Source: Candidatus Merdivicinus intestinavium (GTDB lineage Bacteria; Bacillota; Clostridia; Oscillospirales; Ruminococcaceae). From it: a DNA stretch of 49,814 nt. A model generated the notes under the pieces. That model saw only the letters and a list, made by a program, of their open reading frames with translations, searched no databases and was not told where the DNA came from. This document shows positions 22,855 to 31,535 of the stretch, one piece after another; the first letter of the stretch is position 1; each line of letters opens with the position of its first letter. The stretch is taken from positions 1 through 49,814 of the forward strand of contig DVFM01000069.1 in assembly GCA_018713245.1 (NCBI GenBank). The letters run 5' to 3'. A program made the translations under genes and the position numbers.

Positions 22855-23680
22855 CAATTATAACTACGCATTTTTAGACGAGGGCTCCAAGCGGGAAATC
22901 CGCCGCAGCGTCCTCAAGGCGGTGGCCATCCCCGGCTACCAGGTCCCCTTCGGATCCCGGGAACTGCCCATCGGCCGCGGCTGGGGCACCGGCGGCATCC
23001 AGCTCACCCTCTCCCTCATCGGGCCGGAGGACACCTTAAAGGTCATCGACCAGGGGAGCGACGAGAGCGTCAACGCCGTCAATATCAAGAAATTCGTGAA
23101 AATGTGCACCGGCGTCCCCTGCACCACCCGCACCCAGGACGCCACCATCATCCAGACCCGCCACCGCGTTCCGGAAATCCCCCTGAGAAACGATCAGATT
23201 CTGGTCCTGCAGGTCCCCACGCCGGAACCCCTGCGGATTGTCGAGCCCAAGGAGGAGGTCACCAAGAAGATGCACGCCGAGATGGACTACGCCGGCATCT
23301 GGCTCCAGCTTTACGAGAGCTTAGTCAAATACGGCAAGGTCACCATCGGCAGCGAATACCCCTGCACGGTGGAAAACCGCTACATCATGAACCCCAGCCC
23401 CATCCCCAAGTTCGACAACCCGAAGCTCCACGAGGCGGAGTGCCTCTACCTCTTCGGCGCGGGGCGGGAGAAAAAGATTTACGCCGTCCCGCCGCACACC
23501 AGGGTCGTCTCCCTCGCCTTTGACGACGTCCCCTTTGAGAAAGAGGATTTTACCGGCAAGAAGTGCCGGCTCTGCGGCAGCACCGATACCTATTTGGATG
23601 AAATTTACGATTCCGCCACAGGCGAACGGTATTACCAGTGCTCCGACACATCCTACTGCAAGGAGGTGCGTTCCAGATGA
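22847..23680 (+). CDS. phnJ: Radical SAM carbon-phosphorus lyase PhnJ
   Basis: 277 residues from ATG 22847, inside the end of phnI, preceded by CGGAGGG. The Fe-S/SAM cysteines are in the non-canonical CX2CX21C arrangement, Cys240, Cys243 and Cys265, and the catalytic thiyl Cys271 follows in YYQCSDTSYC; all match the E. coli enzyme spacing. It cleaves the C-P bond of ribose-1-phosphonate-5-phosphate giving alkane and the 1,2-cyclic phosphate. Also conserved is GYQVPFGSRELPIGRGWGTGGIQLTLSLIG. Ends in ATGA overlap with phnK. Confidence 0.96.
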   Translation: MNDNYNYAFLDEGSKREIRRSVLKAVAIPGYQVPFGSRELPIGRGWGTGGIQLTLSLIGPEDTLKVIDQGSDESVNAVNIKKFVKMCTGVPCTTRTQDATIIQTRHRVPEIPLRNDQILVLQVPTPEPLRIVEPKEEVTKKMHAEMDYAGIWLQLYESLVKYGKVTIGSEYPCTVENRYIMNPSPIPKFDNPKLHEAECLYLFGAGREKKIYAVPPHTRVVSLAFDDVPFEKEDFTGKKCRLCGSTDTYLDEIYDSATGERYYQCSDTSYCKEVRSR

Positions 23681-24510
23681 GACTTGAGGAAACGCCCGTT
23701 TTGAGCGTCCGCAACCTGACGGTGCGCTACGGGGAGGGCTGCCCCCACTGCAAAGAGAGCCTGGAAAAGAACCGCTGCCCCCGCTGCGGGACGGTCTGGG
23801 CCGCCAACGACCTCTCTCTCGATGTCTTTCCCGGCGAGGTGCTGGGCATCGTAGGGGAGAGCGGATCGGGGAAATCCACCCTGATGCAGAGCCTCTACTT
23901 CGACCTCACCCCCACCTCCGGGAGCGCCTTCCTGAAGCTCTATGAGGACGGGAAAAAGAGCATCTGGGAGGCGAGCGCCGCCGAAAAGCGGCAGATCAAG
24001 AATACCATGATGGGGATGGTCTACCAGAACCCCATCCGGGGGCTGCGGATGGATTACTCCGCCGCCTCCAACATCGCCGAAAAGATTATTGCCGCCGGCA
24101 GCCGCAACGCAGGCCAGATGACAGCGCGGGCCAAGGAGCTTCTGGAGGCGGTGGAAATCCTCACCTCCCGCATGAGCGAGGCGCCGAAGAACTTTTCCGG
24201 CGGCATGCAGCAGCGGGTGCAGATTTCCAAAGCGCTGGCCAACAACCCCTCGCTTCTGCTGCTCGACGAGGTGACGACCGGCCTGGACCTGTCGGTGCAG
24301 GCCAGGGTCCTCGACCTTATCCGCAGGATCCGGGCCAAGTACGGCATCTCCATCCTGCTGGTTTCCCACGACCTGGCGGTCATCCGAATGCTCGCCGACC
24401 GCACCATCGTCATGCTGGACGGAAAGATCATCGAGAGCGGCCTGACCGACCAGATTCTGGAGGACCCCCAGCACGCATACACCCAGCAGCTTGTTCACTC
24501 TCTGCTGTAA
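23677..24510 (+). CDS. phnK: C-P lyase ABC-type ATPase PhnK
   Basis: 277 residues from ATG 23677 (ATGA overlap). Walker A GESGSGKST near 65, signature NFSGGMQQRVQISKAL, Walker B LLLLDEVTTGLD, H-loop LVSHDL. Although it looks like an oligopeptide transporter ATPase, PhnK docks on the PhnGHIJ core and drives turnover. Between the first strand and Walker A it carries a small four-Cys motif, CPHC-x8-CPRC (Cys22, 25, 34, 37), absent from E. coli PhnK, which could bind zinc. AAGGAGG lies just before the start within phnJ. Confidence 0.93.
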   Translation: MRLEETPVLSVRNLTVRYGEGCPHCKESLEKNRCPRCGTVWAANDLSLDVFPGEVLGIVGESGSGKSTLMQSLYFDLTPTSGSAFLKLYEDGKKSIWEASAAEKRQIKNTMMGMVYQNPIRGLRMDYSAASNIAEKIIAAGSRNAGQMTARAKELLEAVEILTSRMSEAPKNFSGGMQQRVQISKALANNPSLLLLDEVTTGLDLSVQARVLDLIRRIRAKYGISILLVSHDLAVIRMLADRTIVMLDGKIIESGLTDQILEDPQHAYTQQLVHSLL

Positions 24511-24525
24511 GGAGGCTTTCTTTCT

Positions 24526-25695
24526 GTGATTGCAATCAAGAACGGCCGCATCGTCCAGCCGGACCGCATCCTGGACGGCAAGGTCCTGGTCATCGACGGC
24601 GACCGCATCCACTCCATTGCCGACGAAATCCCCCCGGCCGATCGGGTCATCGACGCCCACGGCCGCTACATCACCCCGGGCTTTTTTGACATCCATTCGG
24701 ACAAAATCGAGCAGTTCATTCTCCCGCGCCCCACCGCCCAGTTCGACTTTGAGCTGGCCCTCAAGGAGTGCGAACGGGAGCTGCTCCACCTGGGGATCAC
24801 CACCATCTATCATTCCTTCTCCCTCCTCAAGGACGAGCTTTTCGGAAAATCTCCCCTCCGCACCCGGGAGAATGTGGAAAAGATGGCCGCCCTCATCCGG
24901 GATATTCACGACCGGAACCACCTGATCCACCACCGCTTCCACCTGCGCATCGAGATTGACAATCTGGCGGCGTTTGAGATTGCAAAGGCCATGATTGCCG
25001 GGGGGATGGTGCATGAAATTTCCTTTATGGACCATTCGCCGGGACAGGGCCAGTACCGGAACCTGGAAATTTACCAGGCGACCATCCGCAAATATCACGG
25101 CCGGGAGATTGAGGAGCTGGGCTTTGAGAAGGTGCTGGAGATGCAGCGGAACAAAGAAATGATGTCCTTTGCGCAGCTCCGGGAGCTCTGCGTCCTGGCC
25201 CATGAAAAGGGAATCGCCGTCGCTTCCCACGACGACGATACGCCGGAAAAGCTGGAAATCAACCGGGAAATCGGCGTGGACATCAGCGAATTCCCCATCC
25301 ACATCGAAACGGCCCGCCGCGCCCGGGAAATGGGCTTTGCCACCGTTGTGGGCGCGCCCAACATCCTGCTCGGCGGCTCCCACTCCGGCAATATGTCGGC
25401 GGCCGAGGCGATCAAGGCCGGCTGCGCGGACATCCTCTGCTCCGATTACTACCCGCCCGCCATCCTCCACAGCATCTTCGCCATGCACCGGGACTGCGGC
25501 GTGCCGCTGCCCGAGATGGTGAGCAAGGCCACCCTGAATCCCGCCCGCGCGATGGGGCTGGAGGCGGATTACGGCTCGGTGGAGCCCGGCAAGAAGGCGG
25601 ACCTGCTGGTCATTGACATCCTGGACGGATATCCGGTCATCACCCACGTCCTGGTGGACGGCCGCACCACATCCCGCGTCGAATACAGGAGGTAG
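24526..25695 (+). CDS. phnM: Ribose-1-phosphonate-5-triphosphate diphosphatase PhnM
   Basis: 389 residues from GTG 24526, with AAGGAGG about 10 bases upstream. Amidohydrolase superfamily: metal motif GFFDIHSDKIE (the family uses H-x-D/H), GMVHEISFMDHSPGQGQYRN, ASHDDDTPEK, FPIHIETARRA, GGSHSGNMSA, and the C-terminal strand ADLLVID. It removes pyrophosphate from the 5' triphosphate intermediate before PhnJ acts. Same operon, two bases from phnL. Confidence 0.94.
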   Translation: MIAIKNGRIVQPDRILDGKVLVIDGDRIHSIADEIPPADRVIDAHGRYITPGFFDIHSDKIEQFILPRPTAQFDFELALKECERELLHLGITTIYHSFSLLKDELFGKSPLRTRENVEKMAALIRDIHDRNHLIHHRFHLRIEIDNLAAFEIAKAMIAGGMVHEISFMDHSPGQGQYRNLEIYQATIRKYHGREIEELGFEKVLEMQRNKEMMSFAQLRELCVLAHEKGIAVASHDDDTPEKLEINREIGVDISEFPIHIETARRAREMGFATVVGAPNILLGGSHSGNMSAAEAIKAGCADILCSDYYPPAILHSIFAMHRDCGVPLPEMVSKATLNPARAMGLEADYGSVEPGKKADLLVIDILDGYPVITHVLVDGRTTSRVEYRR

Positions 25696-25697
25696 CT

Positions 25698-26390
25698 ATG
25701 GAAATTCTGACCATCGACGGCCTTTGCAAGAACTTTTTCCTGCACAACGCCCAAAAGGAAATCCGCTCCTGCCAGAATATCCGCCTCACCTTGGAGGAGG
25801 GGGAATTCATCGGCATCGTCGGGCTCTCCGGCGCGGGAAAATCCACTGTCTTAAAGTGCATCAACCGCACCTATCTCGCCTCTCAGGGGCACATCTATTA
25901 CAACAGCGCGGCATTCGGGCGCATCGACCTGACCGAAGCCTCGGAGCGGGAGATTCTCTACCTGCGCCGCAACGAAATCGGCTATGTCTCCCAGTTTTTG
26001 AGCGTCATGCCCCGCACCACCGCCCGGGAGCATGTGATGAACGCCCTGCTCGAAACCGGCGTCCCGGAAGGGGAGGCGCGGGCGCGGGCCGAGGAGATGC
26101 TCGCCTATTTCCGCCTGCCGGAAAACCTGTGGGACATCTACCCCAACACCTTTTCGGGCGGCGAGCGGCTGCGCTTAAACCTCGCCCACACCATGGTCCG
26201 CCAGCCGCGGCTGATGCTGCTCGACGAGCCCACCGCCTCGCTGGACAACAAGACCAAGGTGCTGGTCCGGGATATGCTGATGCGGCTCAAAAACCAGGGC
26301 GCCAGCATTGTGGGCATCTTCCACGACCTGGAGTTCATGGACGGCCTCTGCGACCGGGTGTTCAACATCTCGGAGGGGACGATTGTATGA
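25698..26390 (+). CDS. phnL: C-P lyase ATPase PhnL
   Basis: 230 residues; AGGAGG precedes the ATG. Walker A GLSGAGKST near 44, Q-loop IGYVSQFLSVMPRTTAREHV, signature TFSGGERLRLNLAHTM, Walker B LMLLDEPTASLDN, H-loop GIFHDLE. PhnL works with PhnGHI in the ribosylation step and docks on PhnK in the complex. In E. coli it precedes phnM; here the order is reversed (phnK-phnM-phnL). ATGA overlap with the next gene. Confidence 0.92.
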   Translation: MEILTIDGLCKNFFLHNAQKEIRSCQNIRLTLEEGEFIGIVGLSGAGKSTVLKCINRTYLASQGHIYYNSAAFGRIDLTEASEREILYLRRNEIGYVSQFLSVMPRTTAREHVMNALLETGVPEGEARARAEEMLAYFRLPENLWDIYPNTFSGGERLRLNLAHTMVRQPRLMLLDEPTASLDNKTKVLVRDMLMRLKNQGASIVGIFHDLEFMDGLCDRVFNISEGTIV

Positions 26391-27193
26391 GAAAAGCGGA
26401 CCTTCACCTCCACTCCCGGGTGTCGGACGGGAGCTTCACCATCGCACAGCTGGCCGAAGAGGCGGCCCGCAGGGGCTTGGACGCCATCGCCGTCACCGAC
26501 CATGACACCCTCTCCCACCTGCGGCAGATCCCCGCGGGGCTGCCGGTGCAGGTGGCCGGCGGAATCGAAATTTCGGCCATGGACCCCGAAAGCGGCAAAA
26601 AGGCGCACATCCTGGGCTACCGCATCCGGGATATCGAGGCAGTCGAACAGTTCGTCCGGCCGCTTCTGGAGGCCCGGCACCGCAACTCGATGCGGCAGAT
26701 CGAAATTCTCAACCGGAACGGATACCGGGTCGACCCGGACGCTCTCCGGAAGGCGGACGGCAAGTACATCTACAAGCAGCACATCATGGAATACCTGGTA
26801 AAAACCGGCCAGGCCCCCGATATGTTCGGGGAGTTTTACCACCGTGTTTTCAAAAACGGCGGCATCTGTGCCTTTGACATCACCTACCTCGATCCCTTCG
26901 AGGCGGTGCAGGTCATCCGGGAGGCCGGCGGGCTGGCGGTGCTGGCCCACAGCGGGCAGCAGAAGAACTTTTCCCTGATCCCTTCCCTGGTCTCCTGCGG
27001 GCTGGCGGGGCTGGAGCTAAACCATCCCTCCCACTCGGAACAGGACCGGGCCGAAATCCGGGAATATGCTTCGGAATACGGCCTCTTCCTCACCGGCGGC
27101 AGCGATTTTCACGGGGAATACGAGCCGGACGCGCCGGGAATCGGCAGCTTCCTGGCGGAAGAAAGCGGGGCGGAAGCGATATGCTCGGAATAG
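26387..27193 (+). CDS. PHP-domain phosphoesterase, probable cyclic ribose phosphate phosphodiesterase (PhnPP type)
   Basis: 268 residues from ATG 26387 (ATGA overlap with phnL). PHP metal motifs are intact: DLHLHSRVSDGS at 5-16, TDHDTL near 38, GIEISA near 60, VLAHSGQ near 185, and GSDFHGEY near 240. In Eggerthella lenta a PHP protein in a C-P lyase operon (PhnPP) hydrolyses 5-phosphoribosyl-1,2-cyclic phosphate, the PhnJ product, releasing phosphate and a ribose phosphate. No phnP or phnN is present here, so this gene probably supplies that last step. Its 3' end overlaps the next gene by 13 bases. Confidence 0.88.
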   Translation: MRKADLHLHSRVSDGSFTIAQLAEEAARRGLDAIAVTDHDTLSHLRQIPAGLPVQVAGGIEISAMDPESGKKAHILGYRIRDIEAVEQFVRPLLEARHRNSMRQIEILNRNGYRVDPDALRKADGKYIYKQHIMEYLVKTGQAPDMFGEFYHRVFKNGGICAFDITYLDPFEAVQVIREAGGLAVLAHSGQQKNFSLIPSLVSCGLAGLELNHPSHSEQDRAEIREYASEYGLFLTGGSDFHGEYEPDAPGIGSFLAEESGAEAICSE

Positions 27194-27795
27194 AACCCAC
27201 CGTCGGCGAGGATGTGCTGCTCCTGGAAGCGGAGCTGGGCGCTTACACCGAGGTAAAGGCGCACAGCGAGCTGGAGGATGTGCGGATGGGGGATTTCTCC
27301 TACTGCGCCGGCTATAACCAGATTTTTGCGGCGGATATCGGGAAATTTTGCTCCATCGCCACCTTTGTCCGCATCAATCCCGGCAACCACCCCCTTTACA
27401 CCCGGGCGGCGCAGCACCACTTCACTTATCGCCGGGACCTGTTCGGCTTCGGAGAAGAGGACGCGGCGTTTTTTGAGGCGCGCCGGGCGAAGCGCGTGAC
27501 CATTGGCCATGACGTCTGGCTGGGGCACGGCGTGACGGTGATGCCGGGCGTGACCATCGGAAACGGTGCGGCGGTGGGGAGCGGCGCGGTCGTCACCCAC
27601 GACGTCGAGCCATACGCCGTCATGGCCGGCGTCCCGGCCCGCAAGCTCCGGATGCGGTTTGACCCCCTCACCATCCGGCGAATGGAGTCGACCCGCTGGT
27701 GGGATTGGGATTACGAGACCATCAAGGCGCGCCTTTCCGATTTCCTGGACGTGCCTCTCTTCCTTGAAAAATATGCGGACCCTTCCGTCCGATAA
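27181..27795 (+). CDS. Phosphonate-operon hexapeptide-repeat transferase
   Basis: 204 residues, left-handed beta-helix acyltransferase. The hexapeptide pattern is clear in [55 protein letters not shown], with a catalytic-type His in [18 protein letters not shown]. It matches the group that is recurrent in C-P lyase operons (phn hexapeptide transferase family) and is probably an aminoalkylphosphonate acetyltransferase analogous in role to PhnO, though PhnO is GNAT-type. Last gene of the operon, before the terminator at 27801. Confidence 0.85.
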   Translation: MLGIEPTVGEDVLLLEAELGAYTEVKAHSELEDVRMGDFSYCAGYNQIFAADIGKFCSIATFVRINPGNHPLYTRAAQHHFTYRRDLFGFGEEDAAFFEARRAKRVTIGHDVWLGHGVTVMPGVTIGNGAAVGSGAVVTHDVEPYAVMAGVPARKLRMRFDPLTIRRMESTRWWDWDYETIKARLSDFLDVPLFLEKYADPSVR

Positions 27796-27800
27796 AAGCC

Positions 27801-27831
27801 GTCCCGGCGCGGAATTTTTCCGAGCCGGGAC
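27801..27831 (+). terminator. Terminator of the phn operon
   Basis: 8-bp stem GTCCCGGC (27801-27808) with GCCGGGAC (27824-27831) and a 15-base loop; the T run is short (CTTGACTTTT) and overlaps the next promoter. Confidence 0.6.
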
Positions 27832-27832
27832 C

Positions 27833-27861
27833 TTGACTTTTGGCGCTGTTTTGGGTATATT
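27833..27861 (+). promoter_or_regulatory. Sigma-A promoter of the DUF1905-Imm5 gene
   Basis: TTGACT (27833-27838), 17 bases, TATATT (27856-27861), 26 bases before the start at 27887. It starts two bases after the phn terminator stem. Confidence 0.7.
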
Positions 27862-27886
27862 GATAATGATTGGGGGAGGGGCCTTT

Positions 27887-28702
27887 ATGAGCAAGCTCTA
27901 TGAATTTGACGCGGAAATCCGCAAAAACCCTGAGATGGACGCCGCTTATGTGGAAATCCCTTTCGATGTTCGGAAGGAATTCGGAAAAGGGCGGGTGGCG
28001 GTCCGCGTTGCCTTCGACGGGGAGCCCTACGACGGCCAGCTGGTCCGGATGGGGACGCCCGGCCACATTCTCGGGCTGCGGAAGGATATCCGGCGGAAAA
28101 TCGGCAAGCAGCCCGGAGACACGGTCCATGTAACCCTGACCGAGAGAACTGCAAACACAGGAGGGAAGAGCCCCATGGCGAAACTGCGCAAGATGCTGGG
28201 CGATGCAAACGGCCCCGAGGCCGCCGCCCTGATGCGGAGAATTGAGACACAGAGCCGGGAAACCCTGGCGGGATGGGCGGCGGCCTATGTGGAAGAAAAC
28301 TGCCTGCCCGTATATGAAAGCGCCTTTCCCGGGGACCGGCGGCTGCGCGCTGCGGTTTCGGCGGCAAAGGAGCTGGCGGCAGGAAAACGGAAGCCGGGAG
28401 AGCTGAAGCCGCTGCTGCGGGATGCGCGGGAGGCTTCCCGGGAAGCGGAGGGAAATCCCGCCGCCCAGGCCGCTGCGCGGGCGGTGGCAACGGCCTGCGC
28501 CGTCTATCAGACGCCCACCGGCGCTCTGGGCTTTTCCTTTTATGCGGCCGCAGCCGCCGCATACCGTCAGGCGGGGCTGTCCGCGCCGCAGGAGGAGTAC
28601 GACCGCCTGGCTGCGGAGGAAATGGGGCGCATCGGCGCTTCTCTGGAGCGTGCGATGGTTCCCGACGAGCCGAACCCCGTCCGGGTGGACTGGAATTGCT
28701 GA
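27887..28702 (+). CDS. DUF1905 domain fused to an Imm-5-like putative immunity domain
   Basis: 271 residues from ATG 27887 (GGGGAGGGG upstream). Residues 1-88 match DUF1905: [41 protein letters not shown] and [23 protein letters not shown]. After a linker, residues about 105-260 are an Ala-rich helical region whose opening [31 protein letters not shown] is like the Imm-5 family predicted to protect against polymorphic toxins. The pairing of these two domains is unusual, and no toxin or secretion gene is nearby. Own promoter and terminator, so a stand-alone unit. Confidence 0.75.
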   Translation: MSKLYEFDAEIRKNPEMDAAYVEIPFDVRKEFGKGRVAVRVAFDGEPYDGQLVRMGTPGHILGLRKDIRRKIGKQPGDTVHVTLTERTANTGGKSPMAKLRKMLGDANGPEAAALMRRIETQSRETLAGWAAAYVEENCLPVYESAFPGDRRLRAAVSAAKELAAGKRKPGELKPLLRDAREASREAEGNPAAQAAARAVATACAVYQTPTGALGFSFYAAAAAAYRQAGLSAPQEEYDRLAAEEMGRIGASLERAMVPDEPNPVRVDWNC

Positions 28703-28783
28703 CGCCCTGCCCGGAACCTGTTTGGGGGTGGACCGGGCAGAAAAATATAATACGGGAAGGTGCGGATCAAAAATCAGGGCCCC

Positions 28784-28810
28784 AAAAGCCTGCCGGGCGG
28801 GCAGGCTTTT
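28784..28810 (+). terminator. Strong rho-independent terminator
   Basis: 11-bp perfect stem (28784-28794 with 28800-28810), 5-base loop, ending in TTTTCCTTT. Ends the DUF1905-Imm5 transcript. Confidence 0.85.
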
Positions 28811-28869
28811 CCTTTCTGTGCGGGAAGCCTTGATTTTTTTCTGCAAAACCGTGAAAAATTGTGGAAATA

Positions 28870-28899
28870 TTGACGGAACCTTTATAAAACCGTCATATT
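28870..28899 (+). promoter_or_regulatory. Promoter with overlapping inverted repeat
   Basis: TTGACG (28870-28875), 18 bases, CATATT (28894-28899), a moderate sigma-A match for the gene at 28952. TGACGG (28871-28876) and CCGTCA (28890-28895) form an inverted repeat over the -35 and -10, as an operator would. Confidence 0.4.
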
Positions 28900-28951
28900 T
28901 CTATGGTTTAATAAAAAAGGAATTTGTCTGAGGACTGGGAGGATCGCCGGT

Positions 28952-29758
28952 ATGGCCAAAAAGAAGAAGGATGCTTACATTGACCCGCAGCAAAAGGAGC
29001 TGCGCGAACTGATTGAACTGAAAAAGCTGCAGCAGCAGGCGGCGGAGCACCCGGAGGAGGTCAGGGAGGAACTGACCAAGGAAGAGAAAATCGTCCCCAA
29101 AACCTTTAAGGAAAAATGGAACAATTACTGGTACCATTACAAAGGGGCTACCTGGGGAACGGTGATCGTGGTCGTCCTGATTTCGTGGATGATAAAGGAT
29201 ATCTTTTTTGGGCCGGAATATGACCTGACTGTCACATCGGCTACAAAATACGCCCTGTCTGCGCTGAACAGCGAGCTGACCGAGGACCTGACGGCGTATG
29301 CCGAGGATTACAACGGGGACGGCAAGACGGATATCACCTTTGACGAAATTATGGTGAGTTTTTCAGCGGATGACGAAAATACCGATATGCAGACCAACGC
29401 CATCAATATGCAGAAGCTGATGGCGGTGTTTGCCGGGGGAGAGGACCTGCTGTTTATCATGGATCAGGATGCCTACGATTACATCTGCGGCGATGAAGAG
29501 GGAATATTTGTCGACCTTTCGGAAGTGTTTCCGAATATTGACATCATTGAGGGCGACAAGCTGATCCTGAACGAGACGTCCCTGGGCCAAAAGACATACA
29601 TGAACGTTCTGGACGAGGACATCTTCCTCTGCGTGCGGGATATCGGCGGCACCGTGAACAACGATGAGGAATCCAACAGCGATTTGGAGAACAGCCTGGA
29701 TTATGTGGAGAATCTCCTGCGGGAGGAATATCCCGACCAATTCCCGGCGGAAGAATAA
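28952..29758 (+). CDS. Bitopic membrane protein of unknown function
   Basis: 268 residues. A charged, Lys/Glu/Gln-rich cytoplasmic part (1-70, helical, starting MAKKKKDAYIDPQQKELRELIELKKLQQQ), one membrane helix (about 71-90, GTVIVVVLISWMIKDIFF), and an acidic extracytoplasmic domain with an EF-hand-like loop YNGDGKTDITFDE near residue 118. The outer domain resembles the solute-binding-like domains often found behind a single helix in clostridial proteins of unknown role. GGAGG lies before the ATG. Flanked by its own promoter and a terminator. I do not recognise a named family. Confidence 0.7.
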   Translation: MAKKKKDAYIDPQQKELRELIELKKLQQQAAEHPEEVREELTKEEKIVPKTFKEKWNNYWYHYKGATWGTVIVVVLISWMIKDIFFGPEYDLTVTSATKYALSALNSELTEDLTAYAEDYNGDGKTDITFDEIMVSFSADDENTDMQTNAINMQKLMAVFAGGEDLLFIMDQDAYDYICGDEEGIFVDLSEVFPNIDIIEGDKLILNETSLGQKTYMNVLDEDIFLCVRDIGGTVNNDEESNSDLENSLDYVENLLREEYPDQFPAEE

Positions 29759-29765
29759 AAAAGGG

Positions 29766-29789
29766 GCCTTCTGCCGCGAGGCAGAAGGC
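29766..29789. terminator. Terminator between convergent genes
   Basis: 10-bp perfect stem GCCTTCTGCC/GGCAGAAGGC with a 4-base loop, preceded by A runs and followed by TTTCC; serves the membrane protein (+) and the HAD gene (-). Confidence 0.85.
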
Positions 29790-29805
29790 TTTCCGGTTTA
29801 CAGGT

Positions 29806-30450
29806 TTACAGCCGCTCCAGTTCGGCGGGGGAATCGGCCAGGAAGCACGCGCCGGCTTTTTCCAGCTCCTCCCGTCCGCGGAACCCCCAGCATGCGCCGG
29901 CGCTTTGAAGCCCGGCGTTCCGGGCGGTTTGAATATCCACGTTGGAATCGCCGATGAAAAGCGTTTCCTCCGGCTTGGCCGCCAGCTCTTTCAGGATGGC
30001 GAATACGCCGTCGGGGGCAGGTTTTTTGGCAATCCCGTCCCGCTGGCCGCAGACGGCGTCGAAGAAGCCTTCCCCGAAAATCTGCGCGCAGAGCTTCTGC
30101 ACAAAAACATCCGGCTTGTTGGACAGCACCGCCAGCCGGGCGCCCTGCCCCCTCAGATGATCCAGAAGCTCCAAAATGCCGGGGTAGGGGCGGGTCTTGT
30201 CCAGGTAATGCCCGTTGTACCGCTGGTCAAAGCGGGCCTTATAGTCCGCTACAACGCCGCTTTCCCGCATGTTTTCGGGAAGCATGCGCTCCGCCAGCTT
30301 GTAGGCCCCGTCGCCCACAAAATAGCGGTAGGCGTCCGTGGGGTGGGTGGGAAGACCGCTCTGCCGGAGCACCCAGTTGGAGGCGTCCGCCAGGTCCTCC
30401 AGCGAGTCGATCAGCGTGCCGTCCAGGTCAAAAATATAACAGCGAAACAT
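29806..30450 (-). CDS. HAD family hydrolase, phosphoglycolate phosphatase-like
   Basis: 214 residues from ATG 30448-30450, which has AAGGA at 8 bases; two ATGs slightly upstream are also in frame. HAD motif I YIFDLDGTLIDS at the start, a helical cap (about 15-85), motif II LAVLSNKPD, motif III KKPAPDGV, motif IV FIGDSNVDIQTA. This is the Gph/PpaX subfamily: Mg-dependent removal of phosphate from small phosphoesters such as phosphoglycolate or pyrophosphate. The exact substrate cannot be read from sequence. Confidence 0.88.
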   Translation of the reverse strand: MFRCYIFDLDGTLIDSLEDLADASNWVLRQSGLPTHPTDAYRYFVGDGAYKLAERMLPENMRESGVVADYKARFDQRYNGHYLDKTRPYPGILELLDHLRGQGARLAVLSNKPDVFVQKLCAQIFGEGFFDAVCGQRDGIAKKPAPDGVFAILKELAAKPEETLFIGDSNVDIQTARNAGLQSAGACWGFRGREELEKAGACFLADSPAELERL

Positions 30451-30578
30451 CCGCATCATCCTTACTTTTGAATTTCACTCTTTTATGATAACACATTTTT
30501 GCCGGGAGGGCAAGGGGCGGCCGGAGAGGGACTCCGCCCGGCAGACCCGGAAAGAACATCGCAGGGAGGCGCTGACGC

Positions 30579-31529
30579 ATGGATTATCAAAAATCAAAGG
30601 AACATTTTCGCAGCGCGGACGGCCGCACCGACGCCGCCTGCTATTTTTACGAACCCGCATTTCCGCCGGTGGGGGTGGTGCAGATTTCCCACGGGATGTG
30701 CGAATATCTGGAGCGGTACGAGGATTTCGCCGCTTTCCTCTGCCAAAAGGGCTTTGTGGTCTGCGGCAGCGACCATCTGGGCCACGGCGCAACCGCCTCC
30801 GGTCCGGAGGAGCTGGGGTATTTCGGCGAAAAGCCCGGCGGCGCTGTTTTGCTCCCGGAGGATTTGCACGCCGTCACGCGGCTTGCGAAGGAACGCTTTC
30901 CCGGCCTGCCGTTTTTCCTGCTGGGGCACAGCATGGGTTCCTTTGCCGCACGGCGCTACCTGGCGCTTTACGGGGATGAGCTGGACGGCGCGGTAATCTG
31001 CGGGACGGCGGGGCCGAATCCCGCGGCAGGGGCGGGAAGGCGCATCGCTGCCCTGCTGACGGCGGCGGGCCGCGGGAAGCGCCGCAGCCATTTCCTGAAT
31101 AACCTCGCTTTCAGCAGCTACAACCGCCGTTTTGACGCCCCCAAGAGCCGGTATGCCTGGCTCAGCCGGGACGAAGCCATCGTTCGGAAATACGAACAGG
31201 ACCCCCTCTGCACCTTCATTTTTACCACAGCCGGATTCCGGGACCTGTTCGCCCTTCTGGAATCGGTATCCTCCCCCAAATGGGCGGCTTCGGTGCCCAA
31301 GGACCTGCCGGTGCTCCTGATTTCCGGGGAGGACGATCCGGTGGGGGATTACGGAAAAGGGGTGCGCCGGGTGGCCTGTATGCTGGAAAAGGCGGGGCTC
31401 CGGGACCTCTGCTGCCGCCTGTATCCCGGCTGCCGCCATGAGATTTTGAATGAAACAAACCGCTCGGAAGTCTACCGCGACGTCTGGCAGTGGCTGCGGC
31501 GGGCGGCGGAAAATACAGCGCCGCGGTAA
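30579..31529 (+). CDS. Alpha/beta hydrolase (monoacylglycerol lipase-like)
   Basis: 316 residues. Nucleophile elbow GHSMGS with Ser118, oxyanion-type HGMCEYLERYEDFA near 38, DHLGHGATA near 64, an acid candidate in LISGEDDPVGDYG and catalytic His in PGCRHEILNE. These match the serine aminopeptidase S33/monoacylglycerol lipase group (PldB, YtpA), which hydrolyses lysophospholipids or monoglycerides; no signal peptide, so cytoplasmic. GGGAGG precedes the ATG. Confidence 0.88.
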   Translation: MDYQKSKEHFRSADGRTDAACYFYEPAFPPVGVVQISHGMCEYLERYEDFAAFLCQKGFVVCGSDHLGHGATASGPEELGYFGEKPGGAVLLPEDLHAVTRLAKERFPGLPFFLLGHSMGSFAARRYLALYGDELDGAVICGTAGPNPAAGAGRRIAALLTAAGRGKRRSHFLNNLAFSSYNRRFDAPKSRYAWLSRDEAIVRKYEQDPLCTFIFTTAGFRDLFALLESVSSPKWAASVPKDLPVLLISGEDDPVGDYGKGVRRVACMLEKAGLRDLCCRLYPGCRHEILNETNRSEVYRDVWQWLRRAAENTAPR

Positions 31530-31535
31530 TTGTTT

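Noticed and set aside
21121-22857. 578-codon minus-strand open frame
   Set aside because: Antisense to phnH and phnI, which are clearly real; composition is of a shadow frame.
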